Assembly (NCBI GenBank): GCA_037447655.1 | Contig: JBBHKE010000276.1 | Location: 62,001 to 126,000, forward strand | Reading direction: 5' to 3' | Source: Zygnema cylindricum | Taxonomy: Eukaryota; Streptophyta; Zygnematophyceae; Zygnematales; Zygnemataceae | DNA length: 64,000 nt | In this document: in pieces, positions 51,256-62,630 of the stretch | Position numbering within the stretch: position 1 is the first letter of the stretch | How the letters are laid out: every line of letters begins with the position of its first letter | Position numbers and translations under genes: made by a program | The notes under the pieces: model-generated | What the model was told of the DNA's origin: nothing | Database searches by the model: none | What the model saw: the letters and a program-made list of their open reading frames with translations, nothing else

Positions 51256-51491
51256 AATGGCAGAGAAAAGGTTTGTTACATGCCATAAAGTAAGACAAAA
51301 TTCTTTCATGTCATCAATTTCACTGGTCGGGTGTACCGGGACAATGTCTGACTAATTTGGTAGTTGAAAATAGTATATACCTGAAAATAATATAAACCTG
51401 AAAAACGTGGAAAAAAAGACTTAAAATCATAGTTCAAAAGTAAGCGTTTTTATGGTAGGCCTTTGGTCGGCGCCTTTATCGTAAGTTGTGT

Positions 51492-52336
51492 TATGGGCTT
51501 TTCATGTGATCTTCTTAGATCGCTACTTTGATCAGCGATCGTCCGATCTTTTGAATCTGACGGTGTAAATAAAATATTTTGGTCCGAATATTTTAATTGG
51601 TCTAATTTTTGGTCCGAATGTTTTAATTGGTCCGAATAGGTCCGAATACAATATGGGTCTTAAGGTCATATTGTATGTTTTGCATACAATATGCATATTC
51701 TATGGGCCTACTTTCACCACTTTTGAACTGTGCTTAAAATGATGCGATGAGCAAACTTTATGAACAAAAAAAACAAAAAAAAACAGGTAATCTGACCGGA
51801 ACAAACTTTTTCAAATTTTGCCCCTTGACTTTTTTTAACCCAGTGGCGTGAACAGTGTATACAAAAGCTGCCGTTCGCCGAACCAATTAAAATGTGTAAC
51901 GTGTCAGTGATGGTTGCCACTTGGAAACAAAACATCCGTACTACAAAAGCGACCGAAAGAAGCGGATTCTTGCGTTCCGCCACAAGGGCCGTAACTTTCG
52001 CAGCAGAATAACTGCTGCTGACTAGCTGTAAAACGACAAAAAAGTCCACGTCAGTGGAAGAAGCATCCGTTGGACTGGGCCGTTGAATGGGCGGGGAAAT
52101 GTACGCGGATTACCTACCGGAGAAAAGGCTATGATTTCCGATACGCTGCCGACAAAAAAAAGCCATACAGATTTTGCTCCGGGACTTCAGGAGATGCGTC
52201 AGCATTCATTTTGACTTTTTCCAATCTGGTCAGAATTTCGTTTCGATTTAGGTCTCGGCTCCCTTGGAGTAACGCCATAGAACGCACTTTTTAAAAAATA
52301 CGATACCCCGGAAAAGTTTGATGTGAAAAGCCCATA
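51492..52336. mobile_element. possible TIR element (TATGGGCTTTTCA ends)
   Basis: Inverted ends TATGGGCTTTTCATGTGAT and TATGGGCTTTTCACATCAA enclose about 845 bp. Inside, near 51565-51645, GGTCCGAAT(A/G) followed by TTTTAATT is repeated several times. No target duplication and no other copy in the window, so the call rests on the ends alone. Confidence 0.45.
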
Positions 52337-52578
52337 GGGGCTATCAGGCTTAAAACGTACGTTAGGTCAAACTGAAAGTACAGTATCTCGCGGGTAGAAC
52401 GACGAGCTACGTTTAGTATTTTACTCCACGTCCAGTATTTTACTCGACGTCATTATTTTCATGTAGGTACAGATGTACCTGTACCTAGCCACGGTTACAC
52501 GCTCCCATAAGTGGCAACTCCATCAATGATTGGCGCAGTCGCGAAAACTCCGGCGGACATATTATTTGGTTTCACGAT

Positions 52579-53640
52579 TAAGGGTGCGTCCCCATGTATT
52601 AAGTAATCTACTTTATTCTGTCGTTTTAACCCAAAACGCAATTCCGTACGAGAAAAACTTTGGCCGTACAATAACATCAATTCTTTAAAAGTACAGCAAA
52701 CGTCAAGTCGATACTTTGAGTGTACTTCATGTTTGTCGTCATGTTAACGAATTTTGGCGTTTTCCTTTTTTCGACCCCCGGGCAAGAGAATTCAGCCCGT
52801 CAAAAAACTTCATCAAAAATCACCTCGCGACTTGATTTCAGGGAAAGTACCGCGCAAATGGCGAATGAAAAACGGTCCACGCTCGCGCTACACGAGCGGG
52901 AAAATTTTAGGTCGATAAAAAAAAATTAGAAATTGTCGCTTTGCGACCTGGGGTCTTTCGCTTTCAACGTCATTTCACCAAGGTGAAATCCGCGAGAGAG
53001 TACACCGCGAATCGTTATTAGTGTCAAAGTCACTAATTTGGGTTCTTAAAATTTTGATTTTTTTTTTCAAATAGGATACATGATTTTAATTTTTCCTTGA
53101 CGTTAATTAAGGTACCGTACAAAATAAAGTAAAGCCCGAAAGTACAGTAAAATATAAATAGTGTGGTGTACGGTCGATGTCAGACCGTACATAAATGTAC
53201 CTTTTCAAAGAAAAATTTACAAAGAATGAATTAAATCAGACGCGCACGCATAGGAACGTGCGCTAAAAACAATGGGGTTAGTCTGACACGTAAATAAGTA
53301 TAGCATGTACGGATATCTTAAATTCGCGACGGCGTACGATTTCTAATAATTTGTACGGATACATATATTAATGTGTATAATTGTACGGCGAATATTCCAT
53401 TTTTGCTGTTCCCAAATAAGCATAAAAGCCGAAATTAGAATACACCTTTTTTTTGAAAAAAATCAAATTCTTAATTAGCATCAATTACGGTAAATTTTCT
53501 TCAACACTATTTAAACTTTGACACTAATAACGATGCGCGGTGTAGCTTCTCTCCTTCTACCGTACGCTCTCCACCTACCGTACACTCTCTCCCACTTCCA
53601 CCATCACGCTCCCTCACACTCCATGTCTCACGTTGAACAT
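52579..53640. mobile_element. TIR element, family D copy 3, interrupted by a MITE
   Basis: The left end TAAGGGTGCGTCCCCATGTA and the following 400 bp match D2 (TCGACCCCCGGGCAAGAGAA, then GGCGAATGAAAAACGGTCCA). The TA MITE at 53003-53542 cuts it. The C/T-rich sequence after the MITE resembles the corresponding D2 part. The right end is not found before CopA-2. Confidence 0.6.
53003..53542. mobile_element. MITE (TA type), E copy 4
   Basis: 540 bp with ends CACCGCGAATCGTTATTAG and CACCGCGCATCGTTATTAG, and TA on both flanks (53001-53002 and 53543-53544). This is the clearest copy of the family. The interior shares GTGTGGTGTACGGTCGATG-like sequence with E3. No coding capacity. Confidence 0.88.
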
Positions 53641-53653
53641 TGATAGTCCGATG

Positions 53654-54671
53654 TGTCGAAATTATTAGTTTACATGGTATTTTCTAGGTCTGAATTTAGT
53701 ACAAAATAGAAAAAGGAAAAAGGCGGACAGCCTGCCTCCGCCTCCTCTCTCTACCCACCATACTTGTCGTAGTCATTGAGGGATAGAGAGGGTGGCTGAG
53801 CCATGGCTTTCCTACCTTAAGCAGACAAGGCTAAAGAGTGACTTATGTCACTCTCAACAAAAGGTTGAGTCCGGCAGGACTCGAACCTCCGACCGGTAGA
53901 GCGCGGCTTAGCCGTTAGCTCTAACCATTATGTGATAGATATATATATATATATATATATTTAGGGTGGAACAAATCCATTTAACTAAAACTGTACACAT
54001 CATGTATAGATACAGTTTTATGAAAGTACGAAGTAGGATTCTATTTCAAAACGGATACCACGCATTTTGTTTCGATAGTTAAACAAATGTCGCGCAAGTA
54101 TTTATAATGGCTAAGATTGCGTCTCGCTGCAAATCCAACAGTGCACATTATCGACGAAATCTCGGAATGGTCACTTTGGCGTTTTGTGATGTGGCATGAC
54201 CAGGAGCCACGTGGAGAGATGACATTCGGTCATGGGAATTCCGAGGAATGTACGGACGAATGAAAAGCAGACACGCGTCCACTTAATAGCCTTGTCGTAC
54301 ATAGGCCGTACTAAAGGTACACCGACAGTAGTAATTTTTGGTACGGTACAGTAATCTGATTGGTCCGTACTTTAGTAGATAGAAGTTATTAGAGGGAATC
54401 ACGACTTAGAAAATTTTGGTAGGTAGTCACCTTTCCCTTTAAGAGTTTGTATAAATTGGCATTTTTATTGCCTCATAAATTATCGGCTGGTTGGTCTTTT
54501 TTCAATGATTCTTTTTGCTACGGACTCAGGTGATTCTAAACTTCATAGGGATGCAGTCAAACTGTCATTTTGCCTTCATGGACAGCAGTGGTTGTGGCTT
54601 GAAGTGGGTTAGTTAAATACTATCTATAGGCTTTCTGTATTGTGTGGTCCAATAGAGGACACAAAATTGGT
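53654..54671 (+). repeat. 5' LTR of CopA-2
   Basis: It starts TGTCGAAATTATTAG and aligns to the CopA-1 LTR throughout, and is about 1018 bp long. A (TA)n run lies at 53938-53961. The upstream in-frame gag ATG of CopA-1 is ATA here. Confidence 0.85.
53870..53930 (-). other. antisense tRNA-like segment in the CopA-2 LTR
   Basis: The minus strand has an A-box-like TAGAGCTAACGG (53912-53923) and a perfect B box GGTTCGAGTCC (53877-53887), 36 bases apart start to start. This is the most tRNA-like of the LTR copies. Acceptor stem pairing is not evident. Confidence 0.6.
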
Positions 54672-54686
54672 GGTTATGGGTCCACC
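54672..54686 (+). other. CopA-2 primer binding site (half tRNA-iMet)
   Basis: GGTTATGGGTCCACC differs at one base from the complement of the plant tRNA-iMet anticodon arm (GGTTATGGGCCCACC). The gag ATG (54676-54678) lies inside it. Confidence 0.8.
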
Positions 54687-57393
54687 CTCTAGGGTGCCCA
54701 CCTTCAATGGATCTGGCTTCATGTATTGGGAAGCCATGATGATGGGAGCTTTGTGCGAAAAAGGATACTGGGGTATCGTTAGTGGACAAGTGAAACGTCC
54801 ACCTTTGGGAACTCCACCAGGATATGGAGGAGTAAGGTTTCCTGCAGCAACGGCTGCCTCAGCGGAGGAGGCAGATGATGGGGACAGCAATGTGTCCAAA
54901 AAGGGGAAAGGGAAGGAGACACCCCTCACACCTATTGCCAGAGTCCTGTGATCGGCGACCGTAAAGACCGCGGAGAACGATACTCAAATGTGGGAGGATG
55001 TAAACATGGCTGCCAAGAACTTCATTCTGAGGCACCTCACTCAAGATTTGGCCACTCCTCCTCTTCATATTTACAAGGCCGACGAGTTGTGGGTGAGTTT
55101 GGTGGAGATTTATAGAGCTGGAACTATTCAAGAGCTCGAGCTGGCTGAGCAAAAGCTAGTGAGTTACACTTACAAAGGAGGAAAGATGTTAGATTACTGT
55201 AATGATCTTTCTTGTTTGTATATGGAGATGGAAAGTGCCGGATGGACAAGTACAATGAAAATGAAAGTTAACACCCTTATCATGAAGTTACCAGATGAGT
55301 ACGAGAACATTGTGTACGAGGTACAAGAAATGGCTGATAGTTCATGGAAATGGAACACAGTGGTCAGGATGATACTTGTGCAGGAAAACACAATGGAGAT
55401 TAGGAGAGAAGGAAAGAGCATTCAAGCTCTAGCAGCAGAAGGGGACCGATGGGGGAAGGACCCGAAGAAACTGTACAAAGGGGAAAGAAATCATTTTGGA
55501 GGACCGCGGCCCCCAAAGGGTCTTTGTCATTTTTGCAAAAAGCCAGGACACTTCATCGCAGATTGTGTCAAGCTGTCGGAGCTGAGGCTCCAAGAGAACC
55601 GTGGAGGGGGTTCTTTCGGAGGAAAGAAAAAGGCACTTGTGGTTACAAAAGTGTCAGGAGAAACCGAGGATGAGTCTTTTGAGGAGGATGGGGAACTTCT
55701 TCTTGACGAGAATCTGGAGGAGAATAAGATCCCTCGTAGACAGAAATGTGCCCTTGGAGCAATTCGGGAAGCTCCACAAGAAGGATGGATTATCGACTCA
55801 AGTGCATCAATGCATATTTGTTGCGATAGAGAACTCTTCACTAAGTTAAGGAAAATCCCTAATGTAGAGATAGAGTATGGGGATGGGAGAGTAGTTACTA
55901 CAGATCTAGTGGGATCAGTAGATCTGAAAGTCTTAGTGGAGGGTAAGACTTCTATACTTACATTCTCAAATGTACTTTACATTCCTCAACTGAGTAGAAA
56001 TCTTGTCTCTACGTCTGTGTTAGATGACAAAGAGTTTGATACCTTCACTAAAAACGGAGTCTTTACAGCTAAGTATGGGGATGAAGTTTACTTCACAGCA
56101 GATAAGGGTAGCCAAAGAATGTTTAGGCTTAACCTGAGTAATGAAAATAATAATGCTTACTATGTTGGTGTTCCTAAGTTGATGATTTGGCATAAGCGGT
56201 TGGGTCATGTACATTTTGATAAGTTGAGGGAAATGAAAAATCTTGGGGTAGTAGATGGCATTATGTTTGGGGATAATGAAATAATGGATGATTGTAGTGG
56301 TTGTGCTCAAGGTAAGGCTCACACACTTCCCTTTCCCAAAGCCGCCATATATAGAGGTGAGAAAGTATTAGATTTGGTCCACACAGATATATAAGGACCT
56401 GCAAAAGTACCTTCGGTTGGAGGAAAAAAGTTTATGGTGACAATAACCGACGAATAGTCTAGATACTCTAGAGTATACTTTCTAAAAACAAAGTCTGTAG
56501 CATCAACTTACTTCAAAGAATATAAAGCATGGAGTGAGAAGTTGCATGAAACCCCCATTGAGAGGATAAAGAGTGATAATGGGGGGGAATATACCTCTAA
56601 CCAGTTTGAGGAATATCTGAGAGATGAGGGATTACAACACCAGAAAACTGTACCATATAACCCGGAACAAAATGGGGTAGCTGAGAGGTTGAATCGAACA
56701 CTGGAAGATAGTGCATGCAGTATGTTGGCCGACAAGAAAATAGGAAAAATATTTTGGGTAGAGGCAATGAACTGTGCCAACAACATTAAGAATAGAGTCG
56801 TTACCTCAGCTGTAAAGGGAGTGACACCTTATGAGAGATGGGTTGGAAGGAAACCAGATATCTCACACCTTAAAGTATTCGGTAGCCAAGTATACAGTCT
56901 TCACAATGATAGGAAAAACTGGAAATTAGATGCTAAGGAAAAACCTGGATAGTTTGTGGGATATGATGAGGATGTTAAGGGATATAGAGTCTATGACTAA
57001 GCAAAGAAAGATATAATTCTGGTCAAACACTTAGTTGTCATGGATGAAGGGAAGTCATTTGATCCCTTCAAATATACCAAGAAGATAAGAGTCAGATTTG
57101 AGTCTGAAAGTGAGGAGAACTCAATTGTTCCCGAAAGGGACATAAGTGAAATCGTGATTGCAGATTCAGGGGAGATCCGAGATACGGGAGACTCACCAGA
57201 AATCTCACATACACCTATGGACTTCGAAGAGATAGAAAACATGGGACCAGAACCGGCTCCCATGGATAGGGGAGCAGATGAGACAGTGAGGAGAAATCCA
57301 AGACTTCCATCCATTTTAGCTTCGGAGTTTGGGGGAGGAAGAAGGAGCAGCAAAATGATACAAGAAAAACAGGCCGCTCATAAGGTAACTTAG
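54676..57393 (+). pseudogene. gag-pol: CopA-2 gag-protease-integrase, with stops
   Basis: The frame starts at the ATG in the primer site (MGPPSRVPTFNGSGF). TGA at 54949 breaks Gag. An open run 54988-56394 holds the Gag core, the knuckle CHFCKKPGHFIADC, the protease and the pre-integrase region. The protease site is IIDSSASMHIC: the invariant Gly after DS is Ser, so it should be inactive. Integrase is cut by TAA at 56392, right after HTDI, and by a TAG near 56455. The rest (SDNGGEYTSN, PEQNGVAERLNR) is at 56542-56952, followed by the acidic linker to 57393. Confidence 0.86.
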
Positions 57394-57480
57394 CTGTCTC
57401 ACCCAGATGAGCCTGAGTCTTACTCAGAAGCAGTAAATAGTCCAGAAAAAGAAAGATGGATTAGAGCCATAAATGATGAG

Positions 57481-58909
57481 ATGGCCTCTATCATGGAAGC
57501 AAACACTTGGGAACTAGCAGATTGTCCTCCAGACAGAAAACCTATTGGATGTAAATGGGTATTTAAAATAAAACTGAACCTAGATAATACCATTGAGAGA
57601 TATAAGGCTCGATTGGTAGCAAAAGGGTTTACCCAAAAGGAGGGGATTGACTATGAGGAGACCTTTGCTCTAGTTGTTCGATTCCCATCACTAAGAATTC
57701 TTCTCAGTCTGGCAGTAGCCAAAGACATGGAAATACACTAGATGGACATTAACACTGCTTTTCTTAACGGTGAGTTAGAGGAAGAGATTTTCATAAGGCA
57801 ACCCGAGGGGTTCGTGGAACAAGGAGAAGAGAGCAAAGTATGCCGGCTCATAAAGTCCTTATATGGACTGAAGCAAGCTCCCCGACAGTGGAATAAGACA
57901 CAAGATGAGTTTCTCACCGGTCTAGGAAATATCCGGATCAGCTCGGACCATTCTATCTATATGTTTGAAGATGAGAATGGTGTCATTTTTATTGCAATTT
58001 ATGTGGATGATCTGCTTGTATTGAGTAAATCTTTGGAAAAAATCAATAAGTTGAAGAAAGATCTTAGAAGCAAATTTGATAAGAAGGATTTAGGGGAGGC
58101 AAGATATATTTTGGGGATCCAAATGGAAAGTGATAGGGGCAAGAAGATTATCAGACTTACTCAGAAAGAAGCAATAGGTAATATGCTTGAAAAATTTCAG
58201 ATGGAAAATGCTAACAGTTGTACCACTCCTATGCACTTAAAAAAAGTAAGTGATGGGAGTGTAAAAGGAGGAGTGATGATCTTAGATGATCAAATGAGTC
58301 TAGAGGAGAGAGAGAGTTTATGAAGTCTATCCCTTATAGACAGGTTGTAGGAAGTTTAATCTATTTCATGAGATTTACCAGGCCGGACATAGCAGCTTCA
58401 GTTGGAGTACCCAGTAGGAGTCTTAATGATCCTAGGAAGAGAGACTGTGAGGCAGCCAAGAGAGTCATGAGATATCAGGTGGAAACCAGAGAGTTATGGT
58501 TACATTGGGGAGGGGAGCACACTGACATCACTACTTGGAGTGATGCCAGTTATGGGGATGCACCTATGAGAAGATGCACTTCTTCGTATGTGTTATATGT
58601 TGGGGAAGGGGCTTGCAATTGGAACAGTAAGCAACAAAAGGTGGTTGCTCAGTCTACTATCGAGGCTGAGTACATGGCCTCTTGCTCTGCTGTGAAAGAG
58701 TTGATGTGGGTCAAGTCCTTGATGCAAGAACTGGGGTATATGAAGGAGGGAGTGCATGAAGTGTTTTGTGATAATCAAGCTGCCATTGCAATTGCAGCTA
58801 ATCCAAAACATCATTTTAAGGCTAAACATATGGACATAAAATTAAGTTTTGTAAGAGAAAAAGTTGAGAATAAAATCGTGAATCTTGTATATAGATCTGA
58901 TGAGAAAAT
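57481..58909 (+). pseudogene. pol: CopA-2 reverse transcriptase and RNase H
   Basis: RT begins MASIMEANTWELADCPP and has KWVFKIK and RLVAKGFTQKEG, then a TAG at 57739. It continues with FLNGELEEEIF, YGLKQAPRQW and the catalytic IYVDDLLVLS. A frameshift near 58318 leads into YRQVVGSLIYF and RNase H (TWSDASYGD, EAEYMAS, DNQAAIAIA). It stops at 58909, where the CopA-3 LTR begins, before the usual ADMMTK end. Confidence 0.86.
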
Positions 58910-59957
58910 TGTAGAAATTAATGGTTTTTAAGTATTTTCTAGGTCTGAATAGAAATAAAGAAGCCGAGGCAGTCTACCTCTAACTTCTCTCTCCAACTCT
59001 CAAACTTGTCGCAGTCACTAAGAAATTGGAGAGGAAGCTAGAGCCATGGCTACCTAGGCTATCCTGAGGTTTACGGGAAATTTATATTAGTCAAGGGATT
59101 AATTACTAAAAGGTATGTGTCGGCGACAGGATTTGATCCTGGTACCTGCCGGCCGTCAGAGAGTAGATAGCCGGTAGCCTTAGCCGTTAAGTCTAGAAGT
59201 AGTGTTACATAGTATATAGTGCGATAATGATTTAAACATGTACACGTAGGATAAATCATTTAACTATAACTGTTAACGGGATACATAGATATGGTAGTGT
59301 AAAAGTACGAATTGCGGTACGCATAAGAAATCAATACCGCGCATTGATTTCGTAAGCGAAACAAATACCGGGCATGTATTTATTACGGCTACGATCAAAT
59401 GCGAGTTTAATCGGACGGCCGGAATTAGCGTCGAGATCGCGGAAGAAGAATTCGGCGGTTTGTGGGCATCGCCACATCGGATGACGCGTGGCGATGTTAC
59501 ATTGGAGCGCGGCATCTCCGAGGATTAAAGGAGCGAATCCGGATATTCCACATGTGGACATTTAGGCCATGTCGTACAATGTCCGTACATAAAGTACACC
59601 GGCAGCTGTACTTTTGTGTACGAAACTGAAATCTGATTGGTTCCGTTCATTAGTAGATAGAGTATGTGAGAGAGATAGGACTTAGAAAAATTAGAAGATA
59701 GGACCCTCTCTCCTAGAGAGCTTCTGTACAAAAGGTCAACTTTGACCCTCCATAACTTACTGCTCAGGGGAGCAAATTCAGAGATTCTTTTTGCTATCGA
59801 CTCAGGGAAGTCTTGCCTTCATAGGGGTGAAGGTGGTCAATATATTTGTCTGCCAGCGTGGCAGTTATTTTTGCTTAAACACAAAGGGGTCAGGATTATC
59901 CTACAGGCTTCTTGGAAGCTGTCCACTCTGAGAACTTATGGAGGTCTCAGAGTTTCA
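58910..59957 (+). repeat. 5' LTR of CopA-3
   Basis: It begins TGTAGAAATTAATGG and ends GAGTTTCA immediately before the primer site. AGTATTTTCTAGGTCTGAAT and GGGATACATAGATATG-type words are shared with the other CopA LTRs. The gag ATG at 59938 lies within it. Confidence 0.85.
59120..59205 (-). other. antisense tRNA-like segment in the CopA-3 LTR
   Basis: The minus strand carries TAGACTTAACGG (59184-59195, A-box-like) and GGATCAAATCC (59129-59139, B-box-like) with a perfect T-arm-like stem CAGGA/TCCTG. It corresponds in position to the segments in CopA-1 and CopA-2. Confidence 0.55.
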
Positions 59958-62630
59958 GGTTATGGGGTCACCCTCTAGGGTACCAATCTTTAATGGAACT
60001 GGCTTCCTATACAGGGAAAGTATGATGATAGGAGCTCTATGCGAAAAAAGGTTTTGGGGGATAGTGAGTGGACGATTGGGGCGTCCATCAAGTCTTGGAA
60101 TTCCTCCAGGGTTTAAATGAAGCAGATTCACCAGGAAAGAGGATTCACCTTCAACGGAGGAAACAAAGGAAGGAGAGGTGGTGGACAAAGGAAAGGAGAA
60201 GGAGGCGACCACACCAATAGCAACTGGTTTAGCATTCATGTCACCTATTCCGAGGAACGGGGAGAATGATACTGAAACCTGGGACTTCAACAATATGGCG
60301 GCAAAGCACTTCATCCTACGCCATCTCACTCAAGGACTTGCATGTCCTCATTTGGAGGTAGAAAGGGCATCCGATCTTTGGATGGCTCTCATAGAGATGT
60401 ACTGAAGTGGTACGATTCAGCAACAACAGTTGGCTGATCACAAAGTTAAGGAGTATGTATACAAAGGGGGAAATATGTTGGATTTTTGCAATGAGCTTAC
60501 TACACTCTTCATGGAGCTAGAGAGTGCGAGAAAAGTTTTTAGTGAAAAAGAAAAGGTTAACTGCTTACTGATGAAGTTACCTGATGAGTTCGAGAACATA
60601 GACAACTGTGTGAAGGACTTGCCGGACTCAAGGTGGATATGGAACTTAGTGGTAGGGATGATTCTCGTTCGAGAGAGTACGATTGAGATCCGAAGGGGAG
60701 GAGAGAGTGGCCAAGCCTTGGCAACAGCGACCGATTGGAGGAACAAGGATTCCCGGAAACCAGTCGGAAACTATGGGGGTAGGGAGCAGAAAAAACAGGT
60801 TGACGAGTTCGAACTAAGGGCTCCAAAGGTTTATGTCATTTTTGTAAGAAACCGGGGCACTATATGGCAGAGTGCACTAAGCTAACCGAGCTTTGGTTAA
60901 AGGAGGGGCAGACCGGTGGTACCCCGAGAGGAAAGAAAAAGGCCCTTATCACACAGGAACTTAAGGCGGAATCCGAGGACGAGGACGATGAGCTCCTTTA
61001 GGATGAGGAGTTGGAGGCGAAAACTGAGGTTGAAATTCCACGAAGGCAGAAATGTGCTTACGGTGGATTGAAAGGTGAAGCAGGCTGGATTATAGATTCA
61101 GGTGCCTCAATGCACATGTGTAAGGATAGGCACCTGTTCACTAAGATAAGAAAGATTCCCACCGTAGAGATATAGTACGGGGATGGGTGGATAGTCACCA
61201 CTACTCTTGTAGGATCGGTAGATCTGAAAGTGTTAGTAGAAGGAAAGACATTCATAGTAACATTCTGCGATGTATTGTTTATCCCGGAGCTGAACAAAAT
61301 CCTTATCTCTACATCTGTATTTGATGATAAGGGTTTTTTCACTAGCACTAGGGAAGGAGTCTTTACTGTTAGTTTTGAGGAGGATGTCTATTTCATTGTT
61401 GAGAAAGTTAGCCATGGGATGTTTAGGCTGATCTTAAGTAATGAAACGAAGAAACTTTATTATGCTGGTGTTCATGATATTATGATGTGGCATAAGAGGC
61501 TTGGGCATGTGAATCTAGATAAGTTAAGAGAGATGAAAAAGATAGGAGTGGTGGAAGGGATTCAGTTCAATGAGGGTGATGATATAAGTGATTGTAGTGG
61601 GTGTGCTCAAGGTAAAGCACACAGATTACCCTTTCCAAAAACAGCCACCTACAAGGGAGAAAAACTTCTAGATCTAGTACACACAGATATTTGGGGACCG
61701 GCTAGAGTGCCCTCACCGTGGGGGAAGAGATTTATGATGACTATAACTGATGATTGGTCTCGGTATTCCCGGGTGTATTTTTTGAAAAACAAGTCAGAAG
61801 CTGAGGATTGTTTAAGACAATATAAAGTATGGAGCGAAAAACTCCATGAAACTCCAATCAAGAGAGTAAGGAGTGACAATGGTGGAGAGTATACTTCTAA
61901 CCAGTTTGAGGTTTTTCTGAGGGAAGATGGGGTCCAACACCAAAAGACAGTTCCAAAAAATCCGGAACAGAATGGGGTAGCTGAAAGGTTAAATAGAACA
62001 CTAAGTGATAGTGCTAGAAGTATGTTGTCAGATAAAAAGATAGGAAAAAGATTTTGGGCAGAAGCAATGAACTGTGCTAATTATCTCAAGAATAGAGTTC
62101 TTACTTCAGCTATAAAAGATCAAACACCTTATGAGAGATGGACAGGCCGGAAACCAGACATATCTCACTTAAAGGTTTTCGGCTGTCAAGTATTTAGTCT
62201 AGATACAGATCGGTCTAATTGGAAGCTAGATCCTAAAGGAAAACCGAGATACTTATTAGGATATGATGAAGATGTTAAAGGATATAGAGTTTATGATCTA
62301 AAAAGGGAAGATATAATCTTAGTAAAACATCTAGTAGTTATGGATGAAGGAAAGTCTGTGGATCCCTTCAAATATACAAAGTCAGTAAAAATCAGATTTG
62401 AGTCAGAAAATTCTGATGACTTTGAGCTTCCTAACTATCCAGGTTTTAGAGTTGATGACATTCTTGCAGGTACAAATCAGACTGAAAATGACTCGGCTGT
62501 GGAAACTCCAGTGACAACTCTACCCGAAGCGGAAGACGTGGTGGAAATTGATTCGAAACAAAGGATAGGGGAGAAACCGAGTTTGTTCAAAGAATCCACG
62601 AGAACCATCTATTCCGGCCTCAGATTTTGA
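59938..62630 (+). pseudogene. gag-pol: CopA-3 gag-protease-integrase, with stops
   Basis: ATG at 59938 in the LTR (MEVSEFQVMGSPSRVP) or 59962 in the primer site. TGA at 60118 and 60403 are in frame. A one-base loss near 60820 shifts the frame at the zinc knuckle (CHFCKKPGHYMAEC in the other frame). A stop lies near 61000, the protease site IIDSGASMHMC near 61090 and a stop near 61173. The long run from 61230 has MWHKRLGHVN, CAQGKAH and the integrase triad: D in HTDIWGP, D in RSDNGGEY, E in PEQNGVAERLNR. A frameshift in the linker ends it at 62630. Confidence 0.86.
59958..59972 (+). other. CopA-3 primer binding site (half tRNA-iMet)
   Basis: GGTTATGGGGTCACC directly follows the CA end of the LTR, two mismatches from GGTTATGGGCCCACC. 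A gag ATG (59962-59964) lies inside it. Confidence 0.75.

Larger units (their letters stand above)
53654..58909 (+). mobile_element. Ty1/copia CopA-2 (3' part displaced by CopA-3)
   Basis: 5' LTR, half-tRNA primer site, gag, protease, integrase, RT and most of RNase H, all with stops. It is cut at 58909 within RNase H by the CopA-3 LTR, so its last codons, polypurine tract and 3' LTR must lie beyond the window end. It keeps the RT block that CopA-1 has lost. Confidence 0.9.
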
